Assembly: GCA_032433595.1 (NCBI GenBank)
Contig: JASWJB010000013.1
Span: forward strand, 232,431-296,430
Length of the DNA stretch: 64,000 nt
From: Conoideocrella luteorostrata
Lineage: Eukaryota > Ascomycota > Sordariomycetes > Hypocreales > Clavicipitaceae
Reading direction: 5' to 3'
Shown: positions 37,504-50,245 of the stretch, piece by piece
Layout of the letters: every line of letters begins with the position of its first letter
Numbering within the stretch: the first letter of the stretch is position 1
Made by a program: the position numbers and the translations under genes
The notes under the pieces: model-generated
Database searches by the model: none
What the model was told of the DNA's origin: nothing
The model's input: the letters and a program-made list of their open reading frames with translations, nothing else

Positions 37504-40466
37504 ATGGTCAAGTAAGTGCATATTTTTCATTATTTTGACATTTCTGGATTTTTAGAGAGACAGGCGCTTGGAATAATGTTTTTTTTGGGGAGGTTTTCGT
37601 ACGGCCTCCGTCGGTCGTACTATCCGTGGTTCTTGGATCGCACTCGGAGTTAAGGTGCTTTGGCCGGCCTTTGTGAAGAATCCAATCGTTGAAGCTGAGG
37701 AAAGTTGACAACGGTAGTAGTGATGGGGATGGCGATGGATTTTTTTTCTCCCATGGAGATGAATGCCATTTGTACATTTCAGCTAATCATGTCTTCTTTC
37801 TTACCTGCAATTTAGCTTCACCATCGACGAAATTCGGGCCCTTATGGACAAGCCCACCAATGTCCGTAACATGTCCGTTATTGCCCACGTCGATCACGGC
37901 AAGTCTACCCTGACCGACTCTCTCCTCGCCAAGGCCGGTATTATTTCTGGCGCCAAGGCCGGCGAGGCGCGAGCTACGGATACTCGTGCCGATGAACAGG
38001 AGCGTGGTATTACCATCAAGTCGACTGCCATCTCCCTGTATGGCCGCCTTGATGATGCTGATGATGTCAAGGATATTGTTGGTCAGAAGACGGACGGCCA
38101 GGAGTTCTTGATCAACTTGATTGACTCCCCTGGTCACGTTGATTTCTCTTCCGAAGTCACTGCTGCTCTCCGTGTCACTGATGGTGCCCTTGTCGTCGTC
38201 GACACCGTCGAAGGTGTGTGTGTCCAGACTGAGACCGTGCTCCGACAAGCTCTTGGTGAGCGTATCAAGCCCGTCGTCGTTATCAACAAGGTCGACCGTG
38301 CTCTTCTTGAGCTTCAGGTTACCAAGGAGGACCTGTACCAGTCATTCTCCCGAACCATTGAGTCCGTCAACGTTGTCATTTCCACCTATTTCGATAAGAC
38401 CCTCGGTGATGTCCAAGTCTACCCTGACAAGGGCACCATTGCTTTCGGTTCCGGTCTACACGGCTGGGCCTTCACTATCCGTCAGTTCGCTGTTCGATAT
38501 GCCAAGAAGTTTGGTGTTGACAGAAACAAGATGATGGAGCGTCTCTGGGTATGTACTAGCAGCATCCATCTTGATTCATCTCGACAAGTTGAATTGCTAA
38601 CATATCCTAGGGTGACAACTACTTCAACCCTCACACCAAGAAGTGGACCAAGACCGGTAAGCATGAAGGCAAGGATCTTGAGCGTGCCTTCAACCAGTTC
38701 ATCTTGGATCCCATCTTCAAGGTCTTCAGCGCTGTCATGAACTTCAAGAACGAGGAGATTGACACTCTCCTGGAGAAGCTTCAGCTCAAGCTCAGCAAAG
38801 ACGACCGCCAGAAGGAGGGCAAGCAGCTCCTCAAGGTTGTCATGCGAACTTTCTTGCCCGCTGCCGACTCTCTTCTGGAGATGATGATTCTCCATCTCCC
38901 CTCCCCTGTCACTGCTCAGAAGTATCGTGTTGAGACTCTGTACGAGGGTCCTATGGACGATGAAGCTGCTATCGGTATCCGTGACTGCGACCCCCAGGCC
39001 CCTCTCATGCTTTACGTCTCCAAGATGGTTCCCACCCTCGACAAGGGTCGATTCTACGCCTTTGGCCGTGTCTTCGCCGGTACCGTCCGTTCTGGTCTCA
39101 AGGTCCGCATTCAGGGTCCCAACTATGTACCTGGCCAGAAGTCGGATCTGTTTATCAAGGCTATTCAGCGTACCGTCCTCATGATGGGTGGTAAGGTCGA
39201 GCCTATCGATGACTTGCCTGCCGGTAACATTGTTGGTCTGGTTGGTGTCGATCAATTCCTGCTCAAGTCTGGTACTCTTACCACCTCTGAAACCGCACAC
39301 AACCTTAAGGTCATGAAGTTCTCCGTCTCACCCGTCGTCCGACGTTCCGTTAAGCCCAAGAATGCTCAAGATCTGCCCAAGCTGGTCGAAGGTCTCAAGC
39401 GTCTGTCCAAGTCTGACCCCTGCGTTCTGGTCATTACTGGCAAGAATGAGCACATTGTCGCTGGCGCTGGTGAGCTGCATCTCGAGATTTGCTTAAAGGA
39501 CCTTGAGGAGGACCACGCCGGCGTTCCTCTCAAGATTGAGGATCCCGTCGTCCCGTACTGTGAGACCGTCCGTGGCAAGTCCAGCATCACTGCTCTGGCC
39601 AAGTCTCCCAACAAGCACAACCGTCTGTACATGTTTGCTGAGCCCATGGAAGAGGAGCTCTCCAGTGCAATTGAGACCGGCAAGGTCTCTGCCAAGGACG
39701 ACTTCAAAGCCCGTGCCCGTGTTCTGGCCGACGACTTCGGTTGGGATGTCACCGATGCCCGAAAGATCTGGGCCTTTGGTCCCGACAATACCGGTGCCAA
39801 CTTGCTGGTTGACCAGACCAAGGCTGTCCAGTTCCTGAACGAAATCAAGGACCATGTTAAGTCTGGTTTCCAGTGGGCTACCAAGGAAGGTCCCCTTGCT
39901 GACGAGGCCATGCGCTCCATCCGCTTCAACCTCACCGATGTTACCTTGCACGCTGATGCTATTCACCGAGGCAGCGGTCAGATCATGGCACCTACTCGTC
40001 GTGTCATGTTCGCCTCTATGTTGATGGCTGACCCTGCTCTACTCGAGCCCATCTACCTGGTTGAAATCCAGGTTCCTGAGCAGGCTCTGGGTGGTGTCTA
40101 CAGTACCCTTTCTCAGAAACGTGGTCACGTCTTCAGTGAGGAGCAGCGTCCTGGTACTCCCCTCTTCACCATTAAGGCTTACTTGCCTGTCTTGGAGTCC
40201 TTCGGCTTCAACGGTGACCTGCGTGCAGCTACTTCTGGCCAGGCTTTCCCTCAGTCCGTATTTGATCACTGGCAGGTTTTGCCCGGTGGCTCCCCTCTCG
40301 ACCCCACCACCAAGGTCGGCACGATCGTCACAGAGTTGCGTAAGAAGAAGGGTATGGATAAGCATGAAGTTCCCGGCGTTGAAAACGTAAGTTTGAAATA
40401 CACCCTCAAATCCAAGATTGAGCTATAAATAGCTAACTATGCTTTTAGTACTATGACAAGCTATAA
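37504..40466 (+). CDS. EFT2: Translation elongation factor 2 (eEF2)
   Basis: Four exons (37504-37511, 37816-38548, 38611-40386, 40449-40466) encode exactly 844 residues, the usual length. The first exon is only 8 bp (ATGGTCAA), followed by a 304-bp intron. The last coding exon is 18 bp and encodes YYDKL. The GTPase domain has the P-loop AHVDHGKST (residues 26-34), DSPGHVDF and NKVDR. His699 in [11 protein letters not shown] is the diphthamide site, the same number as in yeast eEF2. The factor drives ribosomal translocation in the cytosol. The gene has a CT-rich promoter tract and strongly biased codons (GTC, AAG, CGT), as expected for very high expression. Without the two mini-exons the open frame would appear truncated at both ends. 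Confidence 0.97.
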
Positions 40467-41323
40467 GTGGCCCCCCCGTATGCTGATAGAATTACGCATC
40501 GTGCCTACATTGGCACGTCTCATCAACTGGTTGCTAGCAATAGTCTGAGGCCATTTCTTCGCGGGAACTTGGCCTAGCCTGGGTAACCCTAACGGTCAAT
40601 GGAAGCGATGGGGGATTCCAGGGGCAAGCCGACCAGGAAAAACGAAATTAAAAAACTGCAACCGCATGCTTGGTTGAGGCTTAATCAGAGGTAGTTTTCA
40701 TTTGGGGCTTTTCATATATGTAGTTATGCCGTCTCGGATCAATTTGAATGTTCAGAATGAATGTGCTGTGAAGAGTGTGAACCGACCGTAATGAGAAATG
40801 CTGCAGTTCGTAGATGTATGTCCGGACTGTACGGAGTACAAAGCCTGATTCAACTTTCATGGCAATGGGGTTGGACAAAATGGACTTATCTAATAATGGA
40901 AAACCACATAAAATTCCGGCTTTGCCCTACCGGAGAACATTGACTAACAATACTAGGCCACAGTAATGGACACAACAATAAAGTTAAACAATTAATCAAA
41001 ATCCAGAGGTCAATTTCCTTGGCTCGTGAAGTCATGGTGTATGCCAACTCTTGCGGCTCCCAAGTCTCTGCGACGCGCCACTCCACTGACCTCCCACACC
41101 CGGCCCAAGCCAACCAATGGCAGCCGGCCGAAAAGGTTAGCTCCAAGCCCAAGTCAATCAGTCAACTTAAACTTCCCTTCCTACTATCCTCAGCATATTA
41201 TCTTAACCGCATTGTCGCAACCCAATCTTTTGTGGTTTCCCAAGAACCAGCATATCTCCCTACCAAATGATTTGATTGGCTCCAGCTCAGCAGATACAAC
41301 TACGAGCATTACAAAGAGTCGCC
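40467..41323. other. Intergenic region between eEF2 and the RNA-binding protein gene
   Basis: About 0.86 kb holding the eEF2 3' UTR and the next promoter. One exact TACGGAGTA lies at 40830-40838. No gene or clear promoter element is seen. Confidence 0.5.
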
Positions 41324-43677
41324 ATGCTATTTCCCGAAGAAGATGCGCACCATGTGAAGGCCTGGATTGTGACGCGAATCAAAACCTCGTGCGTTTGCCC
41401 TCGTGGGAATTTACTGAGGCTGAAGTTTCATTACTGACTTTTGTAGGTCGGACGCTGATTCTGATGACCTTGCCAGGTACCTTGCTGACTATGTGATTGA
41501 AGTATTGAAGCATGATGGGGACGAGGAAAGTGTAAGGAGACTGTGTGACCAAGAGATCCCGCAATTCCTTAAGGAGGGCGAGTTCCTGAAAGAAGGTATG
41601 CTCCAAGTCTTTATTTATGGGCTGATGATTGCTGACGAGGTGCAGATCCGAAACAGTTCTTAGATGATCTCTTCCGTGCGATAACCAACAAATCTTACAA
41701 AGCGCCCACGTCGGCCGAAAAACCTGCACGAACAGCTCCAAGTCCCTCCTCTGCGAACAGCCCTGAATCTTCCCGCAAACGTCGTTTCGATGATCGAACC
41801 GGTCCCTCACATGATAAGCGCGACGAAAATGGCCCAAATGTCCGCGCATTTAAGCAAGCAAGGCGAGGGCGCCGAGGTAGAGGGGAGGATAGACTGGCCA
41901 ACCAGTACCCTATGGGTATGATGTTACCGCCGTTTGGATCGAACAATCCGATGGAAGCCATCATGAGAATGCAGGCTATGGGAATGACGTTTCCCCCGAT
42001 AAGTGATTCCGCAGCGTGGTTAGGAGGCGCAAGGGGCGGCATGGGGGGCCGGGTAGGGGGACAGAGGAGGAAGAGATGTAAGGATTTCGATATAAAGGGC
42101 TTTTGTTCGAGAGGCAGTACGTGTCTTTTTGATCATGGGGGCGAGGACGCTCCTCGCGATGGTGAGTCTTTCATTCTCGCTTCCCCCGGCCATTGTTGAG
42201 GTCTTTTACTGCCTGGGTGCATGTGAATGTCTGGCCATGTGGATGATTTGCACACGGTCATGAATGATCCATGATTCTGCTTAAGGCTTATATTGAGAAG
42301 GACGTTTTGCTAACACATTGCAGAGTACGATTCCAGAAATGCCATGGTGGTGCCGTTTGCACCCCAGGAAATGGATATGAGCCGAGGACGCAACCGCAAA
42401 AGCAGACAAAGAGGAGGTCGTAAGGGCGGCGGCCGCGCACCATTCTCGGCTGAGGGGCCAGTCAACGATCAGTCCAAAAGCACCATAGTGGTCGAGAACA
42501 TCCCAGAAGAGCAATTCAGCAAGGAAAATGTTCAAGACTTCTTCTCCCAATTTGGAACCATTGTTGAGATATCAATGCAACCATACAAACACCTAGCGAT
42601 CGTCAAATATGACAAATGGGCATCAGCTAGCAATGCGTACCGTTCCCCGAAAGTCATATTCGATAACCGATTCGTGAAGGTATTTTGGTACAAAGAAGAA
42701 AAGGATAAGGTGTCATCATTAGCTCCCAATGGCTCGAGCGTTGGTCCTCGCTCTGGTAAAGATGAAACGGACATTGAGCCAGAGCTTGATATGGAAGAAT
42801 TTCAGCGAAAACAGGAGGAAGCACAGAAACTGTATCGAGAGCGGGAAGACAAACGATCTGAGCTTCAGAGGCAGCAACAGGAGCTAGAAAAGCAACAACA
42901 GGAGCTATTAGCAAAGCATCAAGCGGAAACAGAACGGTTACAGGCCAAGTTGGCAGAGAAGAACGGTGGGACTGATGCCTCATCTGGCTCATCCGGTGCC
43001 GATTTGCTGCGAGCCAAGCTTGCTGCTCTGGAGCAAGAGGCAAAGATACTAGGAATTGATCCCGATGCTGCGGATGAAATGGGTGATCACGCTTTCCGAG
43101 GCGGGCACGGAGGACGCGGTGGATACCGTGGAAGAGGAATTGCGCCAAGAGCAAGGGGCTCATTCAGAGGACAGGCTGGCAGACATGCAGCATATGCTCA
43201 GTTCTCCATCGACAATCGTTCCAAAAAGCTGGCTATCACTGGCGTGGATTTCACGCCATCAGACAAGGACGAGCAGCTCCGCCATTTCCTACTGGTAAGA
43301 CCACGAAGCGTAATACATACATGAACTTAACTTGCTAATAGTTCTAGAATACGGGCGAATTCGAATCCGTCGACACAACTCCGTCTATCACACACGTATC
43401 GTTTCGAGATCGCAAGACTGCCGAAAGGTTTTACTTCAGTCTCCATGGGAAAGAGTTGCCTGGTATAAACGGCAAACTTGAATTGTCGTGGGTTAATACC
43501 CCTCTGCCGCCCGTAAATGTGAAGAAATTAACGCAGGATGAGTCCGGAGCGGCGATACCCGGAGATGTCATGGTGGAAGTGGAGGATGCGACGGAAGAGC
43601 CTAGAGATGAACAGGTGGAACCAAGGGCCGTCAATATGGATTATGAGGTCGGCGACGACTACGGATGGGAGGGGTGA
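41324..43677 (+). CDS. RBM26/RBM27-type RNA-binding protein (PWI-like, CCCH finger, RRM)
   Basis: Five exons (41324-41388, 41447-41595, 41646-42161, 42324-43294, 43348-43677) encode 676 residues. The N-terminal 75 residues (MLFPEEDAHHVKAWIVTRIK, then LARYLADYVIEVLKHD) are a PWI-like fold as in RBM26/27. A CCCH zinc finger follows at C216-x8-C225-x5-C231-x3-H235. An RRM begins near residue 290 (STIVVENIPEEQFSKENVQDFF, then HLAIVKYDKW and KVFWYK). Then come a Gln/Glu coiled coil (residues about 395-450), an RG-rich stretch (GGHGGRGGYRGRG) and a second RRM-like segment (KLAITGVDFTP, then THVSFRDRKTAERFY). In fission yeast the homologue Rmn1 belongs to the MTREC nuclear RNA surveillance complex, and mammalian RBM26/27 act in the PAXT exosome pathway. 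Nuclear RNA decay or 3'-end quality control is therefore the likely role. Confidence 0.88.
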
Positions 43678-45109
43678 GCGACTACTGTGATATAACGATA
43701 AGTTGTAAGAATACCGCTGCACATAGCAACGTATATAATACATGTTTACATAAAAGTACAAGTGCCATGGTCGAGGATGACTAACAATTACGATGTTCCT
43801 TTGCAAAACATTCCGCAATGGTTGACGTACACTGAGACAAATATAAGGAACGCGCAACTAGTGGTTGTATTCACGTGTAGAATTCTGTCTTCACGAGAAA
43901 GATTTCTCAGACATCATTGTTAAATACATCAGTGTAGTATCCATCGTCAAGTTCAGTCAGCCTGTAGCTGCCGCGAATGCAGTGGACTCGTCCGCTTGGA
44001 TTCATGCCCAACCAATCAATCCCCTTCAGTTCACCGTCTTACGGCGATAGATGAAATGCTAGTACGCCCAGCGATTTTGCATATTTCAGCGGCAGCCTAC
44101 AAGATGTGAGTGCTCGCTAGCCAAAGAAGTCACTGCCATGTATTCTGAGATGAAGGCCCGTGAACAAAGCCAGCGAGGCGATGTCATGATAGGCTTGTTC
44201 TCTGGTGTGGCTCCTTGCTTTCGCGGTTTCGGTCCTTCTCCGCCGCCTGTGTTTCGTAATTATGCTCGAGCCTTGACAGTTCGTACGTCTCCTTTCCATC
44301 TTGACCTACTCTCTGTGGTTTTCCCGGGTTTAAACCTAATTACCCGTTTATATCTTCACATCGCCAGCTTCGGTTGCCACTCCCATGTCATACACGTGTT
44401 GAATCACTATTCTTAACCAGTGCATCTCTCACGAGAGAAATTAGCATAATATAACCCAGAGGGTCGTTCCAAACGTGCCTCAACACTTATCGTTGTCTAC
44501 ATCAGTGACATCCGGGGCAATCTTTTACGGTGCATCGCGAGAGCCATCTTGGCAGGACACTCCGTCGACGCTGTCCTGTCGAGGTGCTCTGCCTTGAATA
44601 ATCGATCCCGACAGAAGCTGAGGCTACTGATATTCCTTCAGATGCGGTTCACTCATGTGAATTCTTTGGATATTCTGAAAAATGGCGTGCGTAATCAGAG
44701 CTGTCTACTAACGCAACAACGCTGCAGCCAGTATCCGCTACGCGAGGTTGCCAAAGCATCCCGTGATACACACGCGCCAGGAGACCATCGTCCAACCACA
44801 GAGAAGATTCAGAGCGCTATTCAAGCAGCATGCAATCCTTGAGGGGTATTTAGTCCTTCTCGTTGGGGGCGCATTCGATGAATGCGAAGACTTGGCAAGT
44901 CACCTGTTGCCTGCCAGCTGCTGCGCAAAGCGTTCAGTGTGGGCGCTTCTTCGCGCAACGTGGCCTTGTTCCGCGCCTGCAGAGTGAATCTAGCATTTGG
45001 AAAACTCTCTACGCATCAATACCGGCGGCGGGGATTCTGGCAACTGGCCGAGGTGTGCAAATTCTTGGGAGGATAGGATGGTAGAAGAGGGATTCGTGAA
45101 GTTCAAGAG

Positions 45110-45123
45110 CCCCCCCCCCCCCC
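45110..45123. repeat. Poly-C homopolymer
   Basis: Fourteen consecutive C bases. Homopolymers of this size are prone to length errors in assembly. Confidence 0.8.
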
Positions 45124-45379
45124 GAGATTTACGGATTCGATTCGTAGCCACGATTCCTGCGGCCGCCAATGGAGGGTATTAACTTGGTCTGGCAGTGCAG
45201 CACGTCGCAAAAACTGGTCTGATCATGTTTTTGTACAACACTTCACGTGGATATGCTCGCTCATGGACGGACTGCCGCACAGGATCAGCATTAGGAGCGA
45301 GATCACACGAGGCCAAAAAGAAAAGGGACTGCACTCGAATACTCAAACATGGGTTCTTCCAACACCGTCGACAAAGATG

Positions 45380-45412
45380 CTACTACTACTGCTACTACTA
45401 CTACAGCAGCGC
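45380..45412. repeat. TAC-type triplet microsatellite
   Basis: Imperfect CTA/CTG triplets (TACTACTACTGCTACTACTA then CTACAGCAGC). It lies in non-coding sequence. Confidence 0.7.
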
Positions 45413-46319
45413 AACGGCCTTGTTACGACCACTACTTGGTTTCACCATATTGACAATTGTGAAAGCTGCCGTTGACAACAGTTGAGATCTGGTACACAGT
45501 TTTCATAAGCGATAGGGGCGTACATCTCGGCGGAGAGGATGCCATCACTGTCAAAGGCTTGATATCGGGCTGTACCGGGTTGGTAAGTTGGTGGCAGTGG
45601 ATGATAATGGACATTATGTCGATAATATTTGTATGGTCAATGACGTGATCCTACTCTCTTTTCAATTTCGGCGTGGATTCGTGACAGCCGAAATAATAAA
45701 GGCCTCAACATGCGTGACCTTCAAGCCCAGTAGACAGGATGTTAGTACTTGCGTGACGTGTCAAAAGATTCTATGACGCCATGAAACCATCTAGCAACTG
45801 TGAGACACCAAGCCATAGGTCATTTCATGACACGACGAGCAGTGAGAGGGTTTCAGGCCTGCCAGAGTCGGCGCTTGTATTGTTCGCTTCTCTTATCAGT
45901 GCTGTCTTAAGTATATTTTATTCATAGTTATCCACATTGTCTCCTGCCATCCGCTCCTCCTCACTTCTCTGCTGTGTCTAAACACATCTGGCTGTGCATA
46001 GGCGGGGTATCGTTGAGATATATATTTGTGTGTGTATTATGCATTCGTGTTGCAAGAAAAATCAATTTCTTGTAGGGGGGAGGAGCCAAATCCGGGCTTC
46101 CATCTCAAACCCCCTTTTCGTTTTATGATCGTGGCGCGTTTAGTTCTGGGTCATTGTATTTATTCGTTTCCATTCATATTCCTGACCAGACATTCAAGTC
46201 AATGCGTCTGTGTAGCTTTTTGTTGAAAAAGTCACGCCTTGCCCCCGCCTGTTCGCCGTAAATTTTGTGCATCAACGCCGTTGCATTATGCAAGTTGCTC
46301 TCGCAAGGAATGAAATTGA

Positions 46320-46366
46320 AAAAAAAGGAAAAAAAAAAAAGNAAAAAAAAGAAGAAAAAAAAAGAG
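46320..46366. repeat. A-rich low-complexity tract with one undetermined base
   Basis: The tract is almost only A with scattered G, and holds the only N in the window, at 46342. It is probably a sequencing or assembly ambiguity in a homopolymer, so local length is uncertain. Confidence 0.85.
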
Positions 46367-46511
46367 TAAGTATGCTGCAAGAGTTAATCAAATAGATTGA
46401 GAGGGCGTGAGTTAATGCACGTCCCTAATTGACTGCAATTGCCGCCAATGCGAAGACATCCTGGTGGAGCAGGATGCCTGAATCGAACCAAGTTTGACAG
46501 AACGAAAAGAC

Positions 46512-48357
46512 TTATATTGTCACGGGTGTGTCGAAGCCCTTGACCTCAAGGCCTTCGAACAGCTGGAAAATTGTCTCGTTCTCGTGGAAGTCATTGTTCA
46601 CTGAATAACAAGTTAGTGTCTCGGTGAATGAGCTTGTAAGGGCTGCTACATCACCTACCAACGTTGATGAGATACCAGTCATTCATCACTTGATCAAGAA
46701 GGACCCGGCTAGGGTTATTAGATTCGAAGCAGTGAGCCCAGTCTGTACCCAATCTGAAAGCTTCATCTCTCCAGGCGAGAAAACTGACGCTCTCCACAAT
46801 GGTAGGCTGGACAATCTCCTTGCCGGGGAAGACACCCCAAGTTACAGCGTTGGGGCCATCGGACGGAGCATTGGTTTTGAGCTCGCCATCCTTGGTGACG
46901 GCATAGTATGTCAAGGTAGGTTTTGAATCGATGCGGTTGACCATCTCAGTGAAGATCGAAGCTGGGACAAGCAACTCTAGATAAGCCTTTTGGTAAACGT
47001 ATCCGTTGGAGGGGCCCCAACCATGTACCGGGTGTGAAGACTTCACACCGTCTACTGCAGGTTGAGAATTGATAGTCAAGAGGCCGCGCTTGTTGAGGGC
47101 AACGAGCCTGTCTTTGATGGCATCGGCTTCGCTTGTGAGCGGTGCTTCGCTCCACGGGAGGGAGTCGATCTCTTGGTTCAAGTATCGCACAAAAAGGTTG
47201 GCGATGTCCTGAACCGACGTAGGCTCACCCCACTTATTCCGATTCGCTTCATTCGTGCCTGTCAACCCAATGCCGTAGGCATCCAATTCACCGAAGGCAG
47301 GAGATCGCGAATCACCCCATCGACCATTGGGAAATTCATCCCAGTCTTGAGTACGCAAAACATAGGACTTGTTTCGGTTACGCCAGAAGATGGGGCGCAC
47401 ATCTTCATCCCGTCGGCCCAAGGCTTTAGACTGCTTCCAGGGAAGTGCATGCTGCAGGGGCCGCTCAGCACAAGGCGCCCAATTCAGTTCCTCCAAGACC
47501 ATGCGGGTGGCTTGGGCCAGATTCATAGTGTAAAAGTGCAAGTGGTGGATTCCGTTGGCAAGCAGTTTCCGGCACATTTCTGCCACCAGAGTCATACCAA
47601 TCTCACGAACAGCGACATCATCATTCTTGACCGGCTCCAGAGCTGCCATCCAAGCGTCGGGGACCTTGCACTGCATGTGCTTGGCTCTTCGCAAAAAACT
47701 GGCATAAGTAGCGATGGGCATGATTCCGGGAAGAATGGGAATCGTGATGCCGCGCTCGCGAACTTTGCCAGCCCAACGAACAAAGTTGTCGGCATCGTAG
47801 AACATTTGCGTGACGATAAATGTCGCACCCATGTCAACCTTCTCCTTCAAGTGATCCAGAAGCATCTCCTCGTCCTTGTTGTCGTCGCAGCCCTCGGGAT
47901 AACCAGCCACGCCAATGTCGAAATGGTCGCCATAGGTGGCTCGGATGTGTTTCACCAGATCGCGGGCGTATTGGAAGCCACCTTCCGTGGCCGTCCACTT
48001 TTCCTGGGCTCGAGGAGGGTCGCCACGTAAGGCAAGAATATTGGTACATCCAGCCTTGTAGGCTCTTTGGAGGGCATCATTGACTTTTTCCATGCCCATG
48101 TCAGTGCAGGTAAGGTGCATGCAAGTCTCAAGGCCATAAACAGACTGAGCTTGGAGGACCATCTCGCAGGTAAGCTCGGCAATTCGGCCGCCAGCACCCC
48201 AGGTGATGTCGATAAACTTGGGTCCAAAATTATACATGCGGTCGATACGTTCGTAGAGATTTTGAACACCTTGTGCCGTCTTCGGAGGGAAATATTCGAA
48301 GGAGAAGGACGGCTGGCCATCCTTCTCGGCTTCGAGGAGCATATCCTTGATGTGCAT
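46512..48357 (-). CDS. Methylenetetrahydrofolate reductase (Met12/Met13 family)
   Basis: Two minus-strand exons (48357-46659 and 46600-46512) encode 595 residues. The N-terminal TIM-barrel catalytic domain reads PSFSFEYFPPKTAQGVQNLYERIDRM, IDITWGAGG, TCMHLTCTDM, ILALRGDPP (flavin/folate region), GVAGYPEGC and ATFIVTQMFYDAD. The C-terminal regulatory domain characteristic of eukaryotic MTHFR follows, with WGEPTSVQDIANLFVRYL and GWGPSNGYVYQKAYLE. The small last exon supplies NNDFHENETIFQLFEGLEV and the terminus TPVTI. The enzyme reduces 5,10-methylene-THF to 5-methyl-THF for methionine synthesis in the cytosol. Yeast has two paralogues (MET12, MET13); the MHIKDMLLEAEKDG start looks like the filamentous-fungal MetF/Met12-like type, but this is not resolved here. 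The ATG was chosen because frame extension upstream begins only at TTG. Confidence 0.95.
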
Positions 48358-50245
48358 ATTGGGCGTAGCGAGTTCGGAGATTGACAAGATTCCAATGCAT
48401 AGAACAATATGGATATGTCCGGTTCGAGTGAACGAAAGAAAGACAAGCAATTGAGTGATTCAAAACCTAATACCTCAATGTCGGCAGGCACGCAACACCG
48501 TCGGAACAGAGAGTAAAGTCGGCAATGGTCGAATCGCTCAAATAGACTAAAAACAAAAGGGTGTGAAGGCTGGGGGGGACCCTGCTGCCCTATCACAGAC
48601 AGCTGAGAGACCGCAAGTAAGGGATTGCCTTGGCGAGTAAGCACAAGAGCGAATAATATAGATTGAAAGGAAGATAAAATTGACAATTGACGAGAAACGA
48701 AAAGCCCGAGAGAGTCGAGCGAGAACGGGGAGCGCGGGTGCCTCCAGGTGGGGTTTGTACTGGAGCCTACCTGTAGTTAGCAGGCCGCCCTGAGGGGGTA
48801 CTTGGGATGGTTTACTCAAACGGCCGTGGCCGGGGTCAGAGAATGTACTCGCTTGGTACTGCATCAGCCGTGGTACAACAGACCTGGAGAAACGGGGGGC
48901 AACCATTACATTGCTCTTTGTACGGAGTACAACGAGGGGCTACGCGCGACGTGGTTAGCTGTACATACCTTGTTGCACAACATGCATGTACTTCCATGCG
49001 GATCCACCAGCAAACCAGGTAAGTACTTCCTTTACACTGGTCCCTCCGTTGCTAAGATGCGGTGCCGCCGCCGCTGCCGGACCCTCGGGGGACTGGGACG
49101 AATACTCTCTTATTCTGTACGCAGCACGATGCTCTGAACTTGGCAGGCAAGGCATCCAATGCAATGCTGTCGTTGCTGCTCAACTGGCGGTGGATGTGCA
49201 TATAGTCCGTCTAGAATTACGCAGAGCCTTGTGAAACAGACTACATACCAATCTCATCACTGTCGGGTTTGGGCACCTCTTAGCGTCAGGAGCGAAACGG
49301 GAGCGGTGCATTACATGGATTGATTACAAGTATAACTTCAAATCCTCCATTTCTTCCCTCGCCTTCCATGTGCTGCTGCCGAGGATCGTTCGGAGTTTCT
49401 TTTCTTTCTCACACTCGTTCGTACTACCCGTCCGACACTGCAGAAATGCCCCGCCTCCCAGAACGTACCCAACAAGGTGACCGACCGTCACCACGGCGCA
49501 GTTGTGTACAGTGCTGTGCTAACTAGCATTTACTACTCCGAACTCCGTACAAATGTTGCACAACACTATGTTATTCAAGACACAACCCCTCTGCCCCTCT
49601 AACCCCCACTTCAGAAAATGACGCCACCGGCTGACACACCCATGGTTGCTGTTCTCGCACAATAGGGTGCTGAATCCTAGACGCTAGCCTGCCCGCTTGT
49701 TTGTCGGTTCGTTAATCGTATTCGTGTTGGTGCTTGTCTTGGTTGACGGACTGTCCCCTGGTCCAGCAATGATCCCGCCTTCGGCAGTCCAATAGCTAAC
49801 TAACTACAATGCCACCAGGCCGGAAAGTTCATGTTGCCGTGCCATCTTCAGTCACTTCATGATGCTCCCTGACTGGCCACCGCACTGTATGCAGTAGTTG
49901 GATTTGTTCGTCGTCGAAGGTGCATGCTGCCAATTAGCAGCTAGTATCCTGCATGGCTGGGTACATCCAAGCTATTCAGCAGTACAAGGCCGTGGTGCGT
50001 GACACTGCATCCGCATCAGGCCGTTCATAGTCGCAGATGTTCGACCATTGAACTTGAGATGTTTACAGTGAGTGGCAAGAATAACCACGACGTGGGATGA
50101 AAGAAGCCAGATTTGGGGGCCACGCAAGCAATATTCAATGTCCAAAATCCATAATCCAATAGCTATTCATTTATTAATCAATATTCCCGGCCATGGGAAC
50201 CCCCTCATCTACCTCAGTAAGATACACACGCTGAAATGTGACTTC
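48358..50245. other. Intergenic region upstream of MTHFR
   Basis: About 1.9 kb between the MTHFR ATG and the 3' end of the permease gene. One exact TACGGAGTA lies at 48922-48930, with a near copy (ACTCCGTA) at 49540. The frames on both strands overlap and carry no domain. No gene is called. Confidence 0.45.

Larger units (their letters stand above)
43678..46511. other. Long gene-free region rich in simple sequence
   Basis: This 2.8 kb stretch is the largest gap in the window. It contains 14 consecutive C (45110-45123), a TAC/TGC triplet run (45380-45412) and a purine run with an ambiguous base (46320-46366). No frame shows a domain. There is no detectable transposase or reverse transcriptase relic. 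It may be a decayed locus or a regulatory region for the MTHFR or RNA-binding genes. Confidence 0.5.

Noticed and set aside
38482..39966. Long minus-strand frames of 157-272 codons
   Set aside because: They are antisense to eEF2. Strong codon bias in highly expressed genes commonly leaves the reverse strand open.
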